Shown: positions 27,822 to 37,888 of the stretch, piece by piece
How the letters are laid out: the number at the start of each line of letters is the position of its first letter
Position numbering within the stretch: the first letter of the stretch is position 1
Source of the DNA: Streptomyces pseudovenezuelae
Lineage (GTDB): Bacteria > Actinomycetota > Actinomycetes > Streptomycetales > Streptomycetaceae
Length of the DNA stretch: 64,000 nucleotides
Reading direction: 5' to 3'
Assembly (NCBI RefSeq): GCF_001513955.1
Contig: NZ_KQ948145.1
Coordinates: forward strand, 834,212 to 898,211
Notes under the pieces: generated by a model
Told to the model about the DNA's origin: nothing
Seen by the model: only the letters and a program-made list of their open reading frames with translations
Database searches by the model: none
Program-made: the position numbers and the translations under genes

Positions 27822-28790
27822 TTACTGGATCACCACCTTGACGATGCCGGTGAGGGCGATCTGGGCGAGGGAGAGGGGGACGAGGAGGGTCCAGGAGAGC
27901 TTCTGAAGCTGGTCCTCGCGCAGGCGGGGGTATGTCACGCGGAGCCAGATGACGACGAAGGCGAGCACGGCCGTCTTGAGCAGGGTCCAGACCCAGCCGA
28001 GCCCGTCGGCACCCCAGGGCCCGTGCCAGCCGCCCAGGAAGAGGACGGTGGTCAGGCCGCACAGGACGACGATTCCGGCGTACTCGGCGAGGAGGAACAG
28101 GGCGAAGCGCAGGCCGGTGTACTCGGTGTAGGCACCGAAGATGATCTCCGAGTCGGCGACCGGCATGTCGAAGGGAGGGCGCTGGAGTTCGGCGAGGCCG
28201 GCCACGAAGAAGACGATGGCACCGACGATCTGCCAGGGCAGCCACCACCACTGGAAGGCGTCGAGGATGCCGGGGAGGGAGACGGTTCCGGCCGCCATCG
28301 CCACCGAGGCGGCGGTGAGGAGCATCGGGAGTTCGTAGGCGAGGAGCTGTGCGGCGGTGCGCAGACCGCCGAGGAGGGAGAACTTGTTGGCGGAGGCCCA
28401 GCCGGCCATCAGGGAGCCGAGGACGCCCACGCCCATCACGGCGAGCACGAAGAACACACCGGCGTCGACGACCTCGCCGACGGCGCCCTCGCCGGGGCCG
28501 ATCGGGATGGCGAGGAGGACGAGGAGGTAGGGCAGGAGGGCGACGGCGGGGGCGAGTTGGAAGACACGGCGGTCCGCGCCCGCAGGCACGACGTCTTCCT
28601 TCTGGGCGAACTTCACGCCGTCCGCGACGAGTTGGGCCCAGCCGTGGAAACCGCCGGCGTACATCGGGCCCAGGCGGCCCTGCATGTGGGCCATCACCTT
28701 GTGCTCGGTCTGACCGATGATCAGGGGGAAGGTGAGGAAGACGACGAAGACGACCAGGAGTCGCAGGGCGACGTCGAGAGCGTCGTTCAC
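27822..28790 (-). CDS. nuoH: NADH-quinone oxidoreductase subunit H (second locus)
   Basis: The 322-residue, eight-helix subunit forms part of the quinone chamber. It shows [20 protein letters not shown] near the N-terminus and the conserved acidic loops [20 protein letters not shown] and [18 protein letters not shown]. The GTG start overlaps the nuoC stop (GTGA). It is shorter than many actinobacterial NuoH proteins, which have a long C-terminal tail. Confidence 0.95.
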   Translation of the reverse strand: MNDALDVALRLLVVFVVFLTFPLIIGQTEHKVMAHMQGRLGPMYAGGFHGWAQLVADGVKFAQKEDVVPAGADRRVFQLAPAVALLPYLLVLLAIPIGPGEGAVGEVVDAGVFFVLAVMGVGVLGSLMAGWASANKFSLLGGLRTAAQLLAYELPMLLTAASVAMAAGTVSLPGILDAFQWWWLPWQIVGAIVFFVAGLAELQRPPFDMPVADSEIIFGAYTEYTGLRFALFLLAEYAGIVVLCGLTTVLFLGGWHGPWGADGLGWVWTLLKTAVLAFVVIWLRVTYPRLREDQLQKLSWTLLVPLSLAQIALTGIVKVVIQ

Positions 28791-30781
28791 TGCGGGCCTC
28801 CTGCGGGCTTGTCGGGGGTGGAAGGCTTGTCCGGGGTCGAGTCCTCGGGGCTCGGGCCGGTGTCTTCGGGGCGGTCGGAAGGCTGGGGGTCTTCGGGGAC
28901 CTCGGGAACTTCGGAAGTCCGGGACCGCTCGGAAGTCCGGGACTTTCCGGGGGTCCGAGACTGCTCAGGGGTCCGGGACTGCTCCGGGGCCTGGGACCGC
29001 TCAGGGGCTTTGGACCCCTGTGCAGTCGTGGACTCCTCGGAGGTGGTGGGCCTCCCGGAGGTCGGCTCCCCGGAAGGCGTCCGCTCCTCCCGTACTTCGG
29101 AGTCTTCGGAGCCTTCGGAAGTCCGTGCGGTGTCCTCGGGTGTGGCAGGCCGCTTCGGTTCCGGGTCGTCGAAGGCCGGTCGGGCGTGGTGCCATGGCGC
29201 GTCCGGACTGCGAGGAGTCGCGGGAGGCTTCGGCGGGGCGGGGCGCGGGCTCGCGTCGTCGGTCGACGGTTCGGAGTCGGTCGCGTTGGGCCTCTGACTC
29301 GCCGAACCGCCCGAGGCGGTACGCGCCCGACGGGGCCCGGCCGAGGCACCGCCCGCCGCCGCTCCCGAAGGCTGCGGAGGCTGCGCTGTGGGCGCATCGG
29401 ACGCCGAGGCGTGGGACTCAGGTGTGGGCGCATCGGACGCCCGGGTCTCCGACGGCGAAGCGGGCATACCTGGCACCGGCGTCTCCGACTCGGGTGCAGC
29501 TGACCCCACTACCGGGGCATCCGGCGAGGACGCAGACGAGTCCGTTGCCGGAGCCTTCGACTCGGGCGTGCCGTCGGCCGGGGTTGCCGAACCGGCGCCG
29601 TCCTCAGCGCCGGCCCCGGTGCCGTCGGTTCCTGGTGCCGCCTGGCCGGCCGAGCCCTGTGCGGCGGTACGTGTGCGCCGGGGCCCAGCCGTCGGCGAGG
29701 TTGCGGCAGCGTCCTCTGTCGCCTCGGGCGCGGTCTGGCTCGCCGAGCCCTCGGCCGCGGTGCGCGCACGCCGTGCGCCGGCGCCCGCGGACCCAGCCGC
29801 ATCCGACGCCGCGGGGGTCTCCGCCTGACTTGCGGAGCCCTCCGCAGCCGAACCCACCCGACCCGGACCGGCCGCCGCCGCAGCGCCCGCCGTACCCGGC
29901 GCCTCCGACGGCTTCGCTTGACTCGCCGCCCCCTCCGCAGCCGAACGCGCCCGACGCGGACCAGCCCCCGCCGCCCCCGCAGCAGCCGTGTTCGCAGGCG
30001 TCTCCGCTTGACTCGCCGCCCCCTCCGCAGCGCCCGCCGCACCCGGCACCCCCGACGCCTCCGCCTGACTCGCCGACCCCTCCGCAGCCGAACGCGCCCG
30101 ACGGACCGGGCGGTCGCCCGTGGCTCGGGGCGGGCGTTCTCCGGGCGTGCGGGTGGGGCGTTCTCCCGGTGTGCGGGCCGGGCCGCGGGTCGGGCGGGTG
30201 GGGGCCGGGGGGAGTTGGCCCTTGAGGGGGCCCCATTCGTTCGGGTCGGGGACTCCTGGGGGAAGCATCTGGCGGCGTTTGGGGCCGCCGTGTTCGGACT
30301 CGCCCGGTTCCTTGGCGCCGGGCCAGGCCTTGGCGACGCGGGCGGCCAGGACGAAGTCCTTGCGCAGGGGGTGGCCCTCGAAGGTCTCCGGCAACAGGAG
30401 GTGGTCCAGGGAGGGATGGCCCTCGAAGGTGACACCGAACATTTCGTGGGTCTCGCGCTCGTGCCAGGCGGCGCCCGCGTAGATGTCGACGGCGGTGGGC
30501 AGCACCGGAGTGTCGTGGGAGACCGTCGTGCGCAGCAGGAGGCGTCGTACCGGCGCGAGGGCCGCCACGTGGGCGGCCACGCGGAAGCCGGTGCCGGGTT
30601 CGTCGACGGCACTGAGCCAGTCGAAGTAGGTGCAGCCCAGTTCGTCGCGGGCGACGCGCAGCGCGGTGAGCCAGGTCGCGGGCGGGACGTCCACTGTCAG
30701 GATCTCGTAGGACTCCTCGGCGGTCGCCTCGGGGCCGAAGAGGTCCTCGGCGGGGGCGGGAAGCCAGCCGACGGCGGTCAC
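28787..30781 (-). CDS. nuoC: NADH-quinone oxidoreductase subunit C with giant repetitive tail (second locus)
   Basis: Residues 1-170 are a normal NuoC domain ([20 protein letters not shown] followed by [14 protein letters not shown]). It is followed by about 490 residues of low-complexity sequence. The first part repeats [17 protein letters not shown] units roughly every 35-45 residues. The last part is Ser/Pro/Glu/Arg-rich with short repeats such as RTPEQSRT. The whole 664-residue frame is open with codon positions typical of the organism, so the tail is translated. Its role is unknown. GTGA overlaps link it to nuoB and nuoH. Confidence 0.9.
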   Translation of the reverse strand: MTAVGWLPAPAEDLFGPEATAEESYEILTVDVPPATWLTALRVARDELGCTYFDWLSAVDEPGTGFRVAAHVAALAPVRRLLLRTTVSHDTPVLPTAVDIYAGAAWHERETHEMFGVTFEGHPSLDHLLLPETFEGHPLRKDFVLAARVAKAWPGAKEPGESEHGGPKRRQMLPPGVPDPNEWGPLKGQLPPAPTRPTRGPARTPGERPTRTPGERPPRATGDRPVRRARSAAEGSASQAEASGVPGAAGAAEGAASQAETPANTAAAGAAGAGPRRARSAAEGAASQAKPSEAPGTAGAAAAAGPGRVGSAAEGSASQAETPAASDAAGSAGAGARRARTAAEGSASQTAPEATEDAAATSPTAGPRRTRTAAQGSAGQAAPGTDGTGAGAEDGAGSATPADGTPESKAPATDSSASSPDAPVVGSAAPESETPVPGMPASPSETRASDAPTPESHASASDAPTAQPPQPSGAAAGGASAGPRRARTASGGSASQRPNATDSEPSTDDASPRPAPPKPPATPRSPDAPWHHARPAFDDPEPKRPATPEDTARTSEGSEDSEVREERTPSGEPTSGRPTTSEESTTAQGSKAPERSQAPEQSRTPEQSRTPGKSRTSERSRTSEVPEVPEDPQPSDRPEDTGPSPEDSTPDKPSTPDKPAGGPQ

Positions 30782-31440
30782 TGCGCGTCCCCCTCACCCG
30801 GAGTCGCCACCGGAGTCGGCGTCGGCGGCCTGACCAGTCCGCTCTGCAGCGCGGCCGTCGACGGACGGGGCGCGGGCGTCCCGTACCGCTCCTCCAGCGA
30901 CTCCCTCGCGATCTTCTCCTGGAGCTTCAGGATTCCCTGGAGCAGGGCCTCGGGGCGGGGCGGGCAGCCGGGGACGTAGACGTCGACGGGGATGATCTGG
31001 TCGACGCCCTTGGTGACGGAGTAGGAGTCCCAGTACGGGCCCCCGCAGTTGCTGCACGCGCCGAAGGAGATGACGTACTTCGGCTCCGGCATCTGTTCGT
31101 ACAGGCGCTTCACCGCGGGCGCCATCTTGTCCGTGACGGTGCCGGAGACGACCATCAGGTCGGCCTGGCGCGGGCCCGGGGCGAAGGGGATCACGCCGAG
31201 CCGGATGAAGTCGTGGCGGGCCATGGACGCGGCGATGAACTCGATGGCGCAGCAGGCGAGACCGAAGTTGAAGACCCACAGGGAGTACCGGCGGCCCCAG
31301 TTGAGGATCACCTTCATCGGCTCGGGGGCGAGTCGGGCGAGGGCGCCCAGCCGCTTCGGCTCCGGGAGCAGAACGGGCTCCGTGGCACCGGAGTCGGCCG
31401 GTGAGCCGGCAACGCGGTCGGCCGCGGGGTTCACGTCCAT
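30778..31440 (-). CDS. nuoB: NADH-quinone oxidoreductase subunit B (second locus)
   Basis: The 220-residue protein holds cluster N2. The four cysteine ligands are visible in [27 protein letters not shown] and [14 protein letters not shown]. The C-terminal 45 residues are a Pro/Thr-rich tail. The ATG at 31440 overlaps the nuoA end by 10 bp. Confidence 0.96.
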   Translation of the reverse strand: MDVNPAADRVAGSPADSGATEPVLLPEPKRLGALARLAPEPMKVILNWGRRYSLWVFNFGLACCAIEFIAASMARHDFIRLGVIPFAPGPRQADLMVVSGTVTDKMAPAVKRLYEQMPEPKYVISFGACSNCGGPYWDSYSVTKGVDQIIPVDVYVPGCPPRPEALLQGILKLQEKIARESLEERYGTPAPRPSTAALQSGLVRPPTPTPVATPGEGDAQ

Positions 31441-31853
31441 GCCAGGACACCCTTCTTGTACGCGTAGAGCAACCCCACGGCGAGGAAGCCGAGGAAGATG
31501 AACATCTCGACGAGGGTCGTCGCGCCGTAGCCGGGGGCCGCGAAGACCGTGGCCCAGGGGAACAGGAAGATCGAGTCGACGGCGAAGATGACGTAGAGGA
31601 AGGCGTAGACGTAGTAGCGGACCTGGGTGTGGGCCCAGCCCTCGCCGACGGGGTCGACTCCGCACTCGTAGGTCAGGAGCTTCTCCGGGGTGGGGACCAC
31701 CGGTCGCAGCAGCCGTCCGGCACCGAAGGCGACCGCGACGAACAGCACGCCGACGACGGCGAGCAGTCCGACGACCGAGTACGACTGGAAGTAGTCCGCC
31801 GCGACGACGGTCGGATCGACGACGGTTGCCTCGACGACGGTCGGTTCCGGCAC
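31431..31853 (-). CDS. nuoA: NADH-quinone oxidoreductase subunit A (second locus)
   Basis: The 140-residue, three-helix subunit is the first gene of the operon. Conserved segments are [20 protein letters not shown] and [17 protein letters not shown]. The N-terminus has a repetitive Val/Thr stretch ([17 protein letters not shown]). The GTG at 31853 has GAGGGA upstream. The nuo promoter should lie in the 220-bp gap to the divergent kinase gene. Confidence 0.95.
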   Translation of the reverse strand: MPEPTVVEATVVDPTVVAADYFQSYSVVGLLAVVGVLFVAVAFGAGRLLRPVVPTPEKLLTYECGVDPVGEGWAHTQVRYYVYAFLYVIFAVDSIFLFPWATVFAAPGYGATTLVEMFIFLGFLAVGLLYAYKKGVLAWT

Positions 31854-32073
31854 GTCCGTCCCTCGCTCCCTGTGCACACGCTGGCCCCGGAGGCCACGCT
31901 GAACACCACTGTTCGACGATCTGTACGCACGGGAGTCTAGGCCCTGATAAAGGGACGGTAAGCAGCCCGTCACCCGAGGAAGCCGTCCGAAAGGCCGAGG
32001 TGGGGTTTTCCCCAGCAAGCCGCGGCGGTCCGCCTCATGGCGCACGGCGGTCGCGCGCGGCACGCTAGCCCAT

Positions 32074-33297
32074 ATGACCGAACGCCAATCGTCCCCGAGC
32101 CGTGCCGTGACCACCGGCAGAGACCGCGGAACCGACGACGGCCGGCCGCCGCCGGCCCGTTTCGCCTTCGACGCGCACACCTGGAAGGAGATCGCGCATC
32201 TCCTGGCGAATCTCCCGGTGTCCATTCTCGGTTTCGTCTACGTCGTGACGGTGCTCTTCACCGGCTTCTGGCTGACCGTCACCGTGATCGGGTTCCCGCT
32301 GCTCGCGGCCGGTCTGCTGGGCGCGCGGCAGCTGGGCAAGCTGGAACGTGCGCGCGCCCGGGCACTGCTCGGGGTGCGGGTGGACGAACCGAGCCCCCTG
32401 CCGTGGCGCACCAAGAACGGCGGCTCCGGCTTCTTCGCCCAGCTGTGGATGGGGGTGAAGGACCCCGTGGGCTGGCGGACGGTGCTGTACGACTTCATCC
32501 GGCTGCCCTGGGGAGTGCTCACCTTCACCATCACGCTGACCTCGTTGTTCGTGCTGTGGCCGGTGCTGCCGTTCATCGCGCGGGGCCTGGCCAACGTCGA
32601 CCGGGCGATGGTGCGCGGTCTGCTGTCGCCCTCCGACGAGCTGGAACGCCGTATCGCGGAACTGGAGTCGGACCGGGGGGTCGTGGTGGACGCGGCCGCG
32701 TCCGACCTGCGGCGCATCGAGCGCGATCTGCACGACGGGGCGCAGGCCCGGCTGGTCAACCTGGCCATGGGGCTCGGTCTCGCGAAGGAGAAGCTCCTGG
32801 AGGACCCGGAGTACGCGCAGGCGATGGTCGCGGAGGCGCACGGCGAGGTGAAACTGGCGCTCCAGGAGCTGCGGGATCTGGCGCGGGGCATCCATCCCGC
32901 CGTACTGACGGACCGCGGGCTCGACGCCGCCCTCTCCTCGGTCGCCTCGCGCTGCACGGTCCCGGTGAAGGTGACCGCCGACCTCGACGCGCGGCCGGTC
33001 CAGGCCATCGAGGGGATCGCCTACTTCACCGTGTCCGAGCTGCTGCAGAACATCAGCAAGCACAGTGGGGCGCGGTCGGCGTCGGTGGACGTGTGGCGGT
33101 CGGAGAACCGGCTGCTCATCCAGGTGCGGGACGACGGCCGCGGCGGCGCCCGGCTCGACGGCGGCACCGGTATGCGCGGACTCGCTGAGCGCCTCGGCGC
33201 GGTCGACGGTCTGTTCGTGATCGACTCCCCGCCGGGCGGCCCGACGGTCGTCACGGCGGAGCTGCCGTGGCGGGACCGGGTCCCGGAGAGGTCGTAG
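32074..33297 (+). CDS. Sensor histidine kinase 1 (NarL-type, with membrane sensor domain)
   Basis: The 407-residue protein has an N-terminal membrane sensor region of four hydrophobic helices (residues about 45-175). A HisKA_3 dimerisation domain follows with phospho-acceptor His220 in [17 protein letters not shown]. The ATPase domain carries [20 protein letters not shown] and GTGMRGLAERL. The second kinase at 33428 is a close paralogue, and a LuxR-type regulator follows. No clear ribosome site precedes the ATG, and TAGCCC lies just upstream, so a leaderless transcript is possible. Confidence 0.92.
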   Translation: MTERQSSPSRAVTTGRDRGTDDGRPPPARFAFDAHTWKEIAHLLANLPVSILGFVYVVTVLFTGFWLTVTVIGFPLLAAGLLGARQLGKLERARARALLGVRVDEPSPLPWRTKNGGSGFFAQLWMGVKDPVGWRTVLYDFIRLPWGVLTFTITLTSLFVLWPVLPFIARGLANVDRAMVRGLLSPSDELERRIAELESDRGVVVDAAASDLRRIERDLHDGAQARLVNLAMGLGLAKEKLLEDPEYAQAMVAEAHGEVKLALQELRDLARGIHPAVLTDRGLDAALSSVASRCTVPVKVTADLDARPVQAIEGIAYFTVSELLQNISKHSGARSASVDVWRSENRLLIQVRDDGRGGARLDGGTGMRGLAERLGAVDGLFVIDSPPGGPTVVTAELPWRDRVPERS

Positions 33298-33427
33298 CAG
33301 CAGGGCCAGGGGTGGGGAAAACCCCCCTTCCGAGACGCCGACGGCCTCCATGGTCCGTTGAGCTGCGGTCCAGCAGGGTGGAGGTACGACACCACGGGCG
33401 CGGGACGAGAGAAGAAGGACGACGTCG

Positions 33428-34771
33428 ATGGCCACGGACTACGGGTACGACAGTGGGCTCGGGTTCCCCGAGACGGTACGGCGGCACCGGGTGCCGGCCG
33501 GGCTGCGGGCGCCGTTCGAGGGGCGGACCTGGCGGGAGTTCGGCTATGTGCTGCTGAGCCTGCCGATCAGCGTCCTGATGTTCACGTACGCCGTCACGAT
33601 GATCTCGCTCGGCGCGGGCCTCCTCGTGACCTTCCTCGGGATTCCGGTCTTCGCGGCCGGGCTCGCCGGGTGCCGGGGTCTCGGGGCGCTGGAGCGGGCG
33701 CGGGCTCGGGGGCTGCTGGGTCTGGAGGTCGGCGATCCGGAGCCGCTCAGGATGCGGAAGTCCGGGTTCATGGCGTGGATCGGGGCGGTCCTGAAGAGCG
33801 GGACGTCGTGGCGGACGCTGCTGTACTCGGTGCTGCACCTGCCGTGGGCGCTGTTCTCGTTCGTCGTCTCGGTGAACTTCTGGGTGTACGGCTGGGCGCT
33901 GCTGACGTATCCGCTGTGGTTCTGGGTCTTCCCTGCGTACGTCGGTCAGGACGGCCTGCAGCTCTACGGTGACCAGACCCACCACATCTACCTGGACAAC
34001 CCGTTCGAGATCGGTGTGACCGCGCTGGTGGGGCTGTTGTTCACGCTGGCCACGCCGTGGATCGTGCGGGCGCTGACGACGGTGGACCGGGTGATGGTGC
34101 ACGGATTGCTCGGGCCGACCCGGCTGTCGGCGCGGGTGGTGGAGCTGGAGTCGGACCGGGGGGTCGTGGTCGACACGGCCGCGGCCGATCTGCGGCGGAT
34201 CGAGCGGGATCTGCACGACGGTGCGCAGGCCCGGCTGGTTGCTCTGGCCATGGATCTGGGGCTGGCCAAGGAGAAGCTCACGGAGGACCCCGCGGCGGCG
34301 GCGCGGATGGTGGACGAGGCGCACGGCGAGGTGAAGACGGCGCTCCAGGAACTGCGGGATCTGGCGCGGGGGATCCATCCGGCGGTGCTGACCGACCGGG
34401 GGCTGGACGCGGCGCTGTCGGCGGTGGCCTCCCGGTGCACGGTTCCGGTGCAGGTGGAGGTGGATCTGCCGGCCCGGCCGGCGCCGGCGATCGAGGGGAT
34501 CGCGTACTTCACGGTGTCCGAGCTGCTGCAGAACATCAGCAAGCACTCCCGGGCGACGTTCGCCGCGGTGGACGTGTGGCGGGTGGAGAACCGGCTCATG
34601 CTGCAGGTCGTGGACAACGGAGTGGGCGGGGCCGAGGTGTCCTCCGGGACCGGGCTCACGGGCCTCGCGGAACGGCTGGACGCGGTGGACGGAATCCTGG
34701 TGGTCGACTCACCGGCCGGGGGGCCCACCCGGGTGACGGCGGAGCTGCCCTGGCGGAGCGAGCGGGTGTGA
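33428..34771 (+). CDS. Sensor histidine kinase 2 (paralogue of the preceding gene)
   Basis: The 447-residue protein has the same architecture as kinase 1: a membrane sensor region, then [15 protein letters not shown] (H-box), [11 protein letters not shown] (N-box) and [11 protein letters not shown] (G-box). The catalytic half is nearly identical to kinase 1. The sensor half is clearly different and about 45 residues longer, with an extra loop near [20 protein letters not shown]. This suggests duplication followed by change of the input domain. Confidence 0.93.
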   Translation: MATDYGYDSGLGFPETVRRHRVPAGLRAPFEGRTWREFGYVLLSLPISVLMFTYAVTMISLGAGLLVTFLGIPVFAAGLAGCRGLGALERARARGLLGLEVGDPEPLRMRKSGFMAWIGAVLKSGTSWRTLLYSVLHLPWALFSFVVSVNFWVYGWALLTYPLWFWVFPAYVGQDGLQLYGDQTHHIYLDNPFEIGVTALVGLLFTLATPWIVRALTTVDRVMVHGLLGPTRLSARVVELESDRGVVVDTAAADLRRIERDLHDGAQARLVALAMDLGLAKEKLTEDPAAAARMVDEAHGEVKTALQELRDLARGIHPAVLTDRGLDAALSAVASRCTVPVQVEVDLPARPAPAIEGIAYFTVSELLQNISKHSRATFAAVDVWRVENRLMLQVVDNGVGGAEVSSGTGLTGLAERLDAVDGILVVDSPAGGPTRVTAELPWRSERV

Positions 34772-35024
34772 CGGGGGCGGTGTGAGGGGCGGTGGGGCGG
34801 CGGGGGTGTTGTCGCCCCACCGCCCTTTCTCATGCCCCAGGGCCTCCCCCACGGCAAAACATGGCCGGATCTCGAGCATCACGCCCCGTTCTCGGCTCTT
34901 TGTTCGGATTCTTCCGCCCTATTCCCGTTGCCCGCGCCCGCCCGCATCCGAATGCTGGAATGCTGGACTTGTCCAGCGAGTGGGCAGGCAGTGGGCTGGG
35001 GGGCCGAGAGTCGTGGAGGACAGG

Positions 35025-35684
35025 GTGCGGGTGGTCATCGCCGAGGATTCAGTGCTGCTGAGGGAGGGCCTGACCCGGTTGCTGACCGACCGCGGGCACG
35101 ACGTCGTGGCCGGTGTGGGCGACGGGGAGGCGCTGATCAAGACCATCGGCGAGCTGGACGACCAGGGCGAGCTGCCCGACGTGGTCGTCGCCGATGTACG
35201 GATGCCTCCCACGCATACGGACGAGGGCGTGCGAGCCGCCGTACAACTGCGCAAGGCACATCCCGGACTCGGGGTACTCGTACTGTCGCAGTACGTGGAG
35301 GAGCGGTACGCCACCGAGTTGCTGGCCGGGTCCAGCCGCGGGGTGGGGTACCTGCTCAAGGACCGGGTCGCGGAGGTGCGTGAGTTCGTGGACGCGGTGG
35401 TGCGGGTGGCCGAGGGCGGCACCGCCCTCGACCCCGAGGTGGTCGCTCAGCTGCTGGGACGCAGCCGTAAGCAGGACGTGCTCGCCAACCTCACGCCCCG
35501 CGAGCGGGAGGTTCTGGGGCTCATGGCCGAGGGGCGCACCAATTCGGCGGTCGCGCGGCAGCTCGTCGTCAGCGACGGGGCCGTGGAGAAGCACGTCAGC
35601 AACATCTTCCTGAAGCTCGGGCTGTCACCCAGCGACGGGGACCACCGGCGGGTGCTGGCGGTGCTGACCTACCTGAACTCCTGA
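35025..35684 (+). CDS. NarL/LuxR-type response regulator
   Basis: The 219-residue protein has a receiver domain ([20 protein letters not shown], phospho-acceptor Asp57 in VVVADVRMP, and lysine in YLLKDRV). A C-terminal LuxR helix-turn-helix follows ([34 protein letters not shown]). The GTG at 35025 is preceded by GGAGG at 5 nt. A second in-frame GTG at 35013 is less likely. It is the probable partner of both kinases. Confidence 0.93.
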   Translation: MRVVIAEDSVLLREGLTRLLTDRGHDVVAGVGDGEALIKTIGELDDQGELPDVVVADVRMPPTHTDEGVRAAVQLRKAHPGLGVLVLSQYVEERYATELLAGSSRGVGYLLKDRVAEVREFVDAVVRVAEGGTALDPEVVAQLLGRSRKQDVLANLTPREREVLGLMAEGRTNSAVARQLVVSDGAVEKHVSNIFLKLGLSPSDGDHRRVLAVLTYLNS

Positions 35685-35825
35685 CCACCTGACACCGTGT
35701 CAGACATCAGGGCGGCGGTCGACGGGCGGGACGGACCGGCCGCCCGGGACCGAGAACCGAGGAACGGCGAGGGAGCGTCTTCGAGGAAAGCGCCGGGGGG
35801 CGAGCAAATGGTGACAAGTCATGGC

Positions 35826-35841
35826 TTTGAAACGTCTCAAA
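35826..35841. promoter_or_regulatory. Palindromic operator-like site in the korAB promoter region
   Basis: TTTGAAACGTCTCAAA is symmetric at 14 of 16 positions and lies 119 bp before the korA start. The 275-bp gap between the response regulator and korA (35685-35959) holds no credible gene. This is its most structured element. Confidence 0.55.
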
Positions 35842-35959
35842 TCCACGTCCATCATGCGAATGGCCGAGGGAAGGCGAACCCTGCGGTCGTAGGGTTGATC
35901 CTGGGAAGGCCCGCGGGAAGGCCGCTCCCGAACAGCCGCCTCGAGGGAGGTCCAGTTCA

Positions 35960-37888
35960 GTGACCAGTCAGGTCAGCAGCCCAGCGGAGCAGGCCGACGA
36001 AGCCGTCGTGGGAGAGCAGCGCAAAGAGGCCGGTGCGAAGGACGTCCGCCGCCTCGACCGGGTGATCATTCGTTTCGCGGGCGACTCCGGTGACGGGATG
36101 CAGCTCACCGGTGACCGTTTCACCTCGGAGACGGCGTCCTTCGGCAACGACCTGTCCACCCTTCCCAACTTCCCCGCCGAGATCCGGGCCCCTGCCGGCA
36201 CCCTGCCGGGGGTCTCCTCCTTCCAGCTCCACTTCGCCGACCACGACATCCTCACACCGGGTGATGCGCCCAATGTGCTCGTGGCCATGAACCCGGCCGC
36301 CCTGGCGGCCAACATCGCCGATCTGCCGCGCGGGGCGGAGATCATCGTCAACACGGACGAGTTCACCAAACGGGCGATGCAGAAGGTGGGGTACGCGGCC
36401 TCGCCGCTGGAGGACGGCTCGCTCGACGGGTACAGCCTTCATCCGGTCCCCCTGACCACGCTGACCGTCGAGGCACTCAAGGATTTCGACCTCAGCCGCA
36501 AGGAGGCCGAGCGCAGCAAGAACATGTTCGCGCTCGGCCTCTTGTCGTGGATGTACCACCGGCCAACCGAGGGCACGGAGAAGTTCCTGCGGACGAAGTT
36601 CGCGAAGAAGCCGCAGATCGCCGAGGCCAACCTGGCGGCGTACCGGGCCGGCTGGAACTTCGGCGAGACGACCGAGGACTTCGCCGTCTCCTACGAGATC
36701 GCCCCGGCGACCAAGGCCTTCCCGGTCGGCACCTACCGCAACATCTCCGGGAACCTCGCGCTGTCCTACGGACTGGTCACCGCGTCCCGCCAGGCGGACC
36801 TGCCGTTGTTCCTGGGCTCGTACCCGATCACCCCGGCCTCGGACATCCTGCACGAGCTGAGCAGGCACAAGAACTTCGGCGTACGGACCTTCCAGGCCGA
36901 GGACGAGATCGCGGGCATCGGCGCGGCGCTGGGCGCGGCCTTCGGCGGCTCGCTCGCGGTGACGACGACCTCCGGTCCGGGCGTGGCCCTGAAGTCGGAG
37001 ACCATCGGGCTCGCGGTCTCCCTGGAGCTGCCCCTGCTGGTGATCGACATCCAGCGAGGCGGGCCGTCCACCGGTCTGCCGACCAAGACCGAGCAGGCCG
37101 ATCTCCTCCAGGCCATGTTCGGGCGCAACGGCGAGGCGCCGGTGCCCATCGTCGCCCCCCGCACCCCGGCCGACTGCTTCGACGCGGCGCTGGAGGCGGC
37201 CCGGATCGCGCTGACGTACCGCACGCCGGTGATGCTGCTCTCGGACGGCTACCTGGCCAACGGCTCCGAGCCGTGGCGGATCCCGGAGCTGGACGAGCTC
37301 CCGGACCTGACCGTGCAGTTCACGCAGGGACCCAACCACACCCTGGACGACGGCACCGAGGTCTTCTGGCCCTACAAGCGCGACCCGCAGACCCTGGCCC
37401 GCCCCTGGGCCGTGCCCGGCACCCCCGGCCTCGAACACCGCATCGGCGGCATCGAGAAGGAGGACGGCACCGGGAACATCTCCTACGCCCCGGCCAACCA
37501 CGACTTCATGGTCCGTACCCGCCAGGCCAAGATCGACGGCATCGACGTACCGGACGTGGAGGTCGACGACCCGCACGAGGCGCGCACCCTGGTACTGGGC
37601 TGGGGATCGACGTACGGGCCCATCACCGCGGCCGTCCGCCGGCTGCGCACGGCCGGCGAGTCCATCGCGCAGGCGCATCTGCGCCACCTCAACCCCTTCC
37701 CGCGCAACCTCGGCACGGTGCTGAAGGCCTACGACAAGGTCGTCATCCCGGAGATGAACCTCGGACAGCTCGCCACGCTGGTGCGGGCGAAGTACCTGGT
37801 CGACGCACACAGCTACAACCAGGTCAACGGCATGCCGTTCAAGGCCGAACAACTCGCCACGGCTCTCAAGGAGGCCATCGATGGCTGA
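35960..37888 (+). CDS. korA: 2-oxoglutarate (2-oxoacid):ferredoxin oxidoreductase, alpha (gamma-alpha fused) subunit
   Basis: KorA with KorB oxidatively decarboxylates a 2-oxoacid to acyl-CoA and reduces ferredoxin. The 642-residue protein joins the gamma domain (RFAGDSGDGMQLTGDRFTSE, near residue 38) to the alpha domain (FLGSYPITPASDILHELS, FQAEDEIAGIGAALGAAFGG, TTSGPGVALKSETIGLAVSL). The C-terminal third ends NLGQLATLVRAKYLVDA. The GTG start at 35960 is preceded by GAGGGAGG. It overlaps korB by 8 bp. Confidence 0.95.
   Translation: MTSQVSSPAEQADEAVVGEQRKEAGAKDVRRLDRVIIRFAGDSGDGMQLTGDRFTSETASFGNDLSTLPNFPAEIRAPAGTLPGVSSFQLHFADHDILTPGDAPNVLVAMNPAALAANIADLPRGAEIIVNTDEFTKRAMQKVGYAASPLEDGSLDGYSLHPVPLTTLTVEALKDFDLSRKEAERSKNMFALGLLSWMYHRPTEGTEKFLRTKFAKKPQIAEANLAAYRAGWNFGETTEDFAVSYEIAPATKAFPVGTYRNISGNLALSYGLVTASRQADLPLFLGSYPITPASDILHELSRHKNFGVRTFQAEDEIAGIGAALGAAFGGSLAVTTTSGPGVALKSETIGLAVSLELPLLVIDIQRGGPSTGLPTKTEQADLLQAMFGRNGEAPVPIVAPRTPADCFDAALEAARIALTYRTPVMLLSDGYLANGSEPWRIPELDELPDLTVQFTQGPNHTLDDGTEVFWPYKRDPQTLARPWAVPGTPGLEHRIGGIEKEDGTGNISYAPANHDFMVRTRQAKIDGIDVPDVEVDDPHEARTLVLGWGSTYGPITAAVRRLRTAGESIAQAHLRHLNPFPRNLGTVLKAYDKVVIPEMNLGQLATLVRAKYLVDAHSYNQVNGMPFKAEQLATALKEAIDG

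Noticed and set aside
28023..29297. Long open frames on the plus strand across the nuo operon and similar frames antisense to most genes
   Set aside because: They are by-products of high GC codon bias. They lack ribosome sites and family motifs and lie opposite well-supported genes.
31854..32073. Specific promoter for the nuo operon (TTACCG-16-TAGACT on the minus strand)
   Set aside because: The -35 match is weak and several equally poor alternatives exist in the gap, so it was not listed as a feature.
35697..35963. An 88-codon frame upstream of korA
   Set aside because: It starts directly after the regulator gene without a ribosome site, is low in motif content, and contains the palindromic promoter element.
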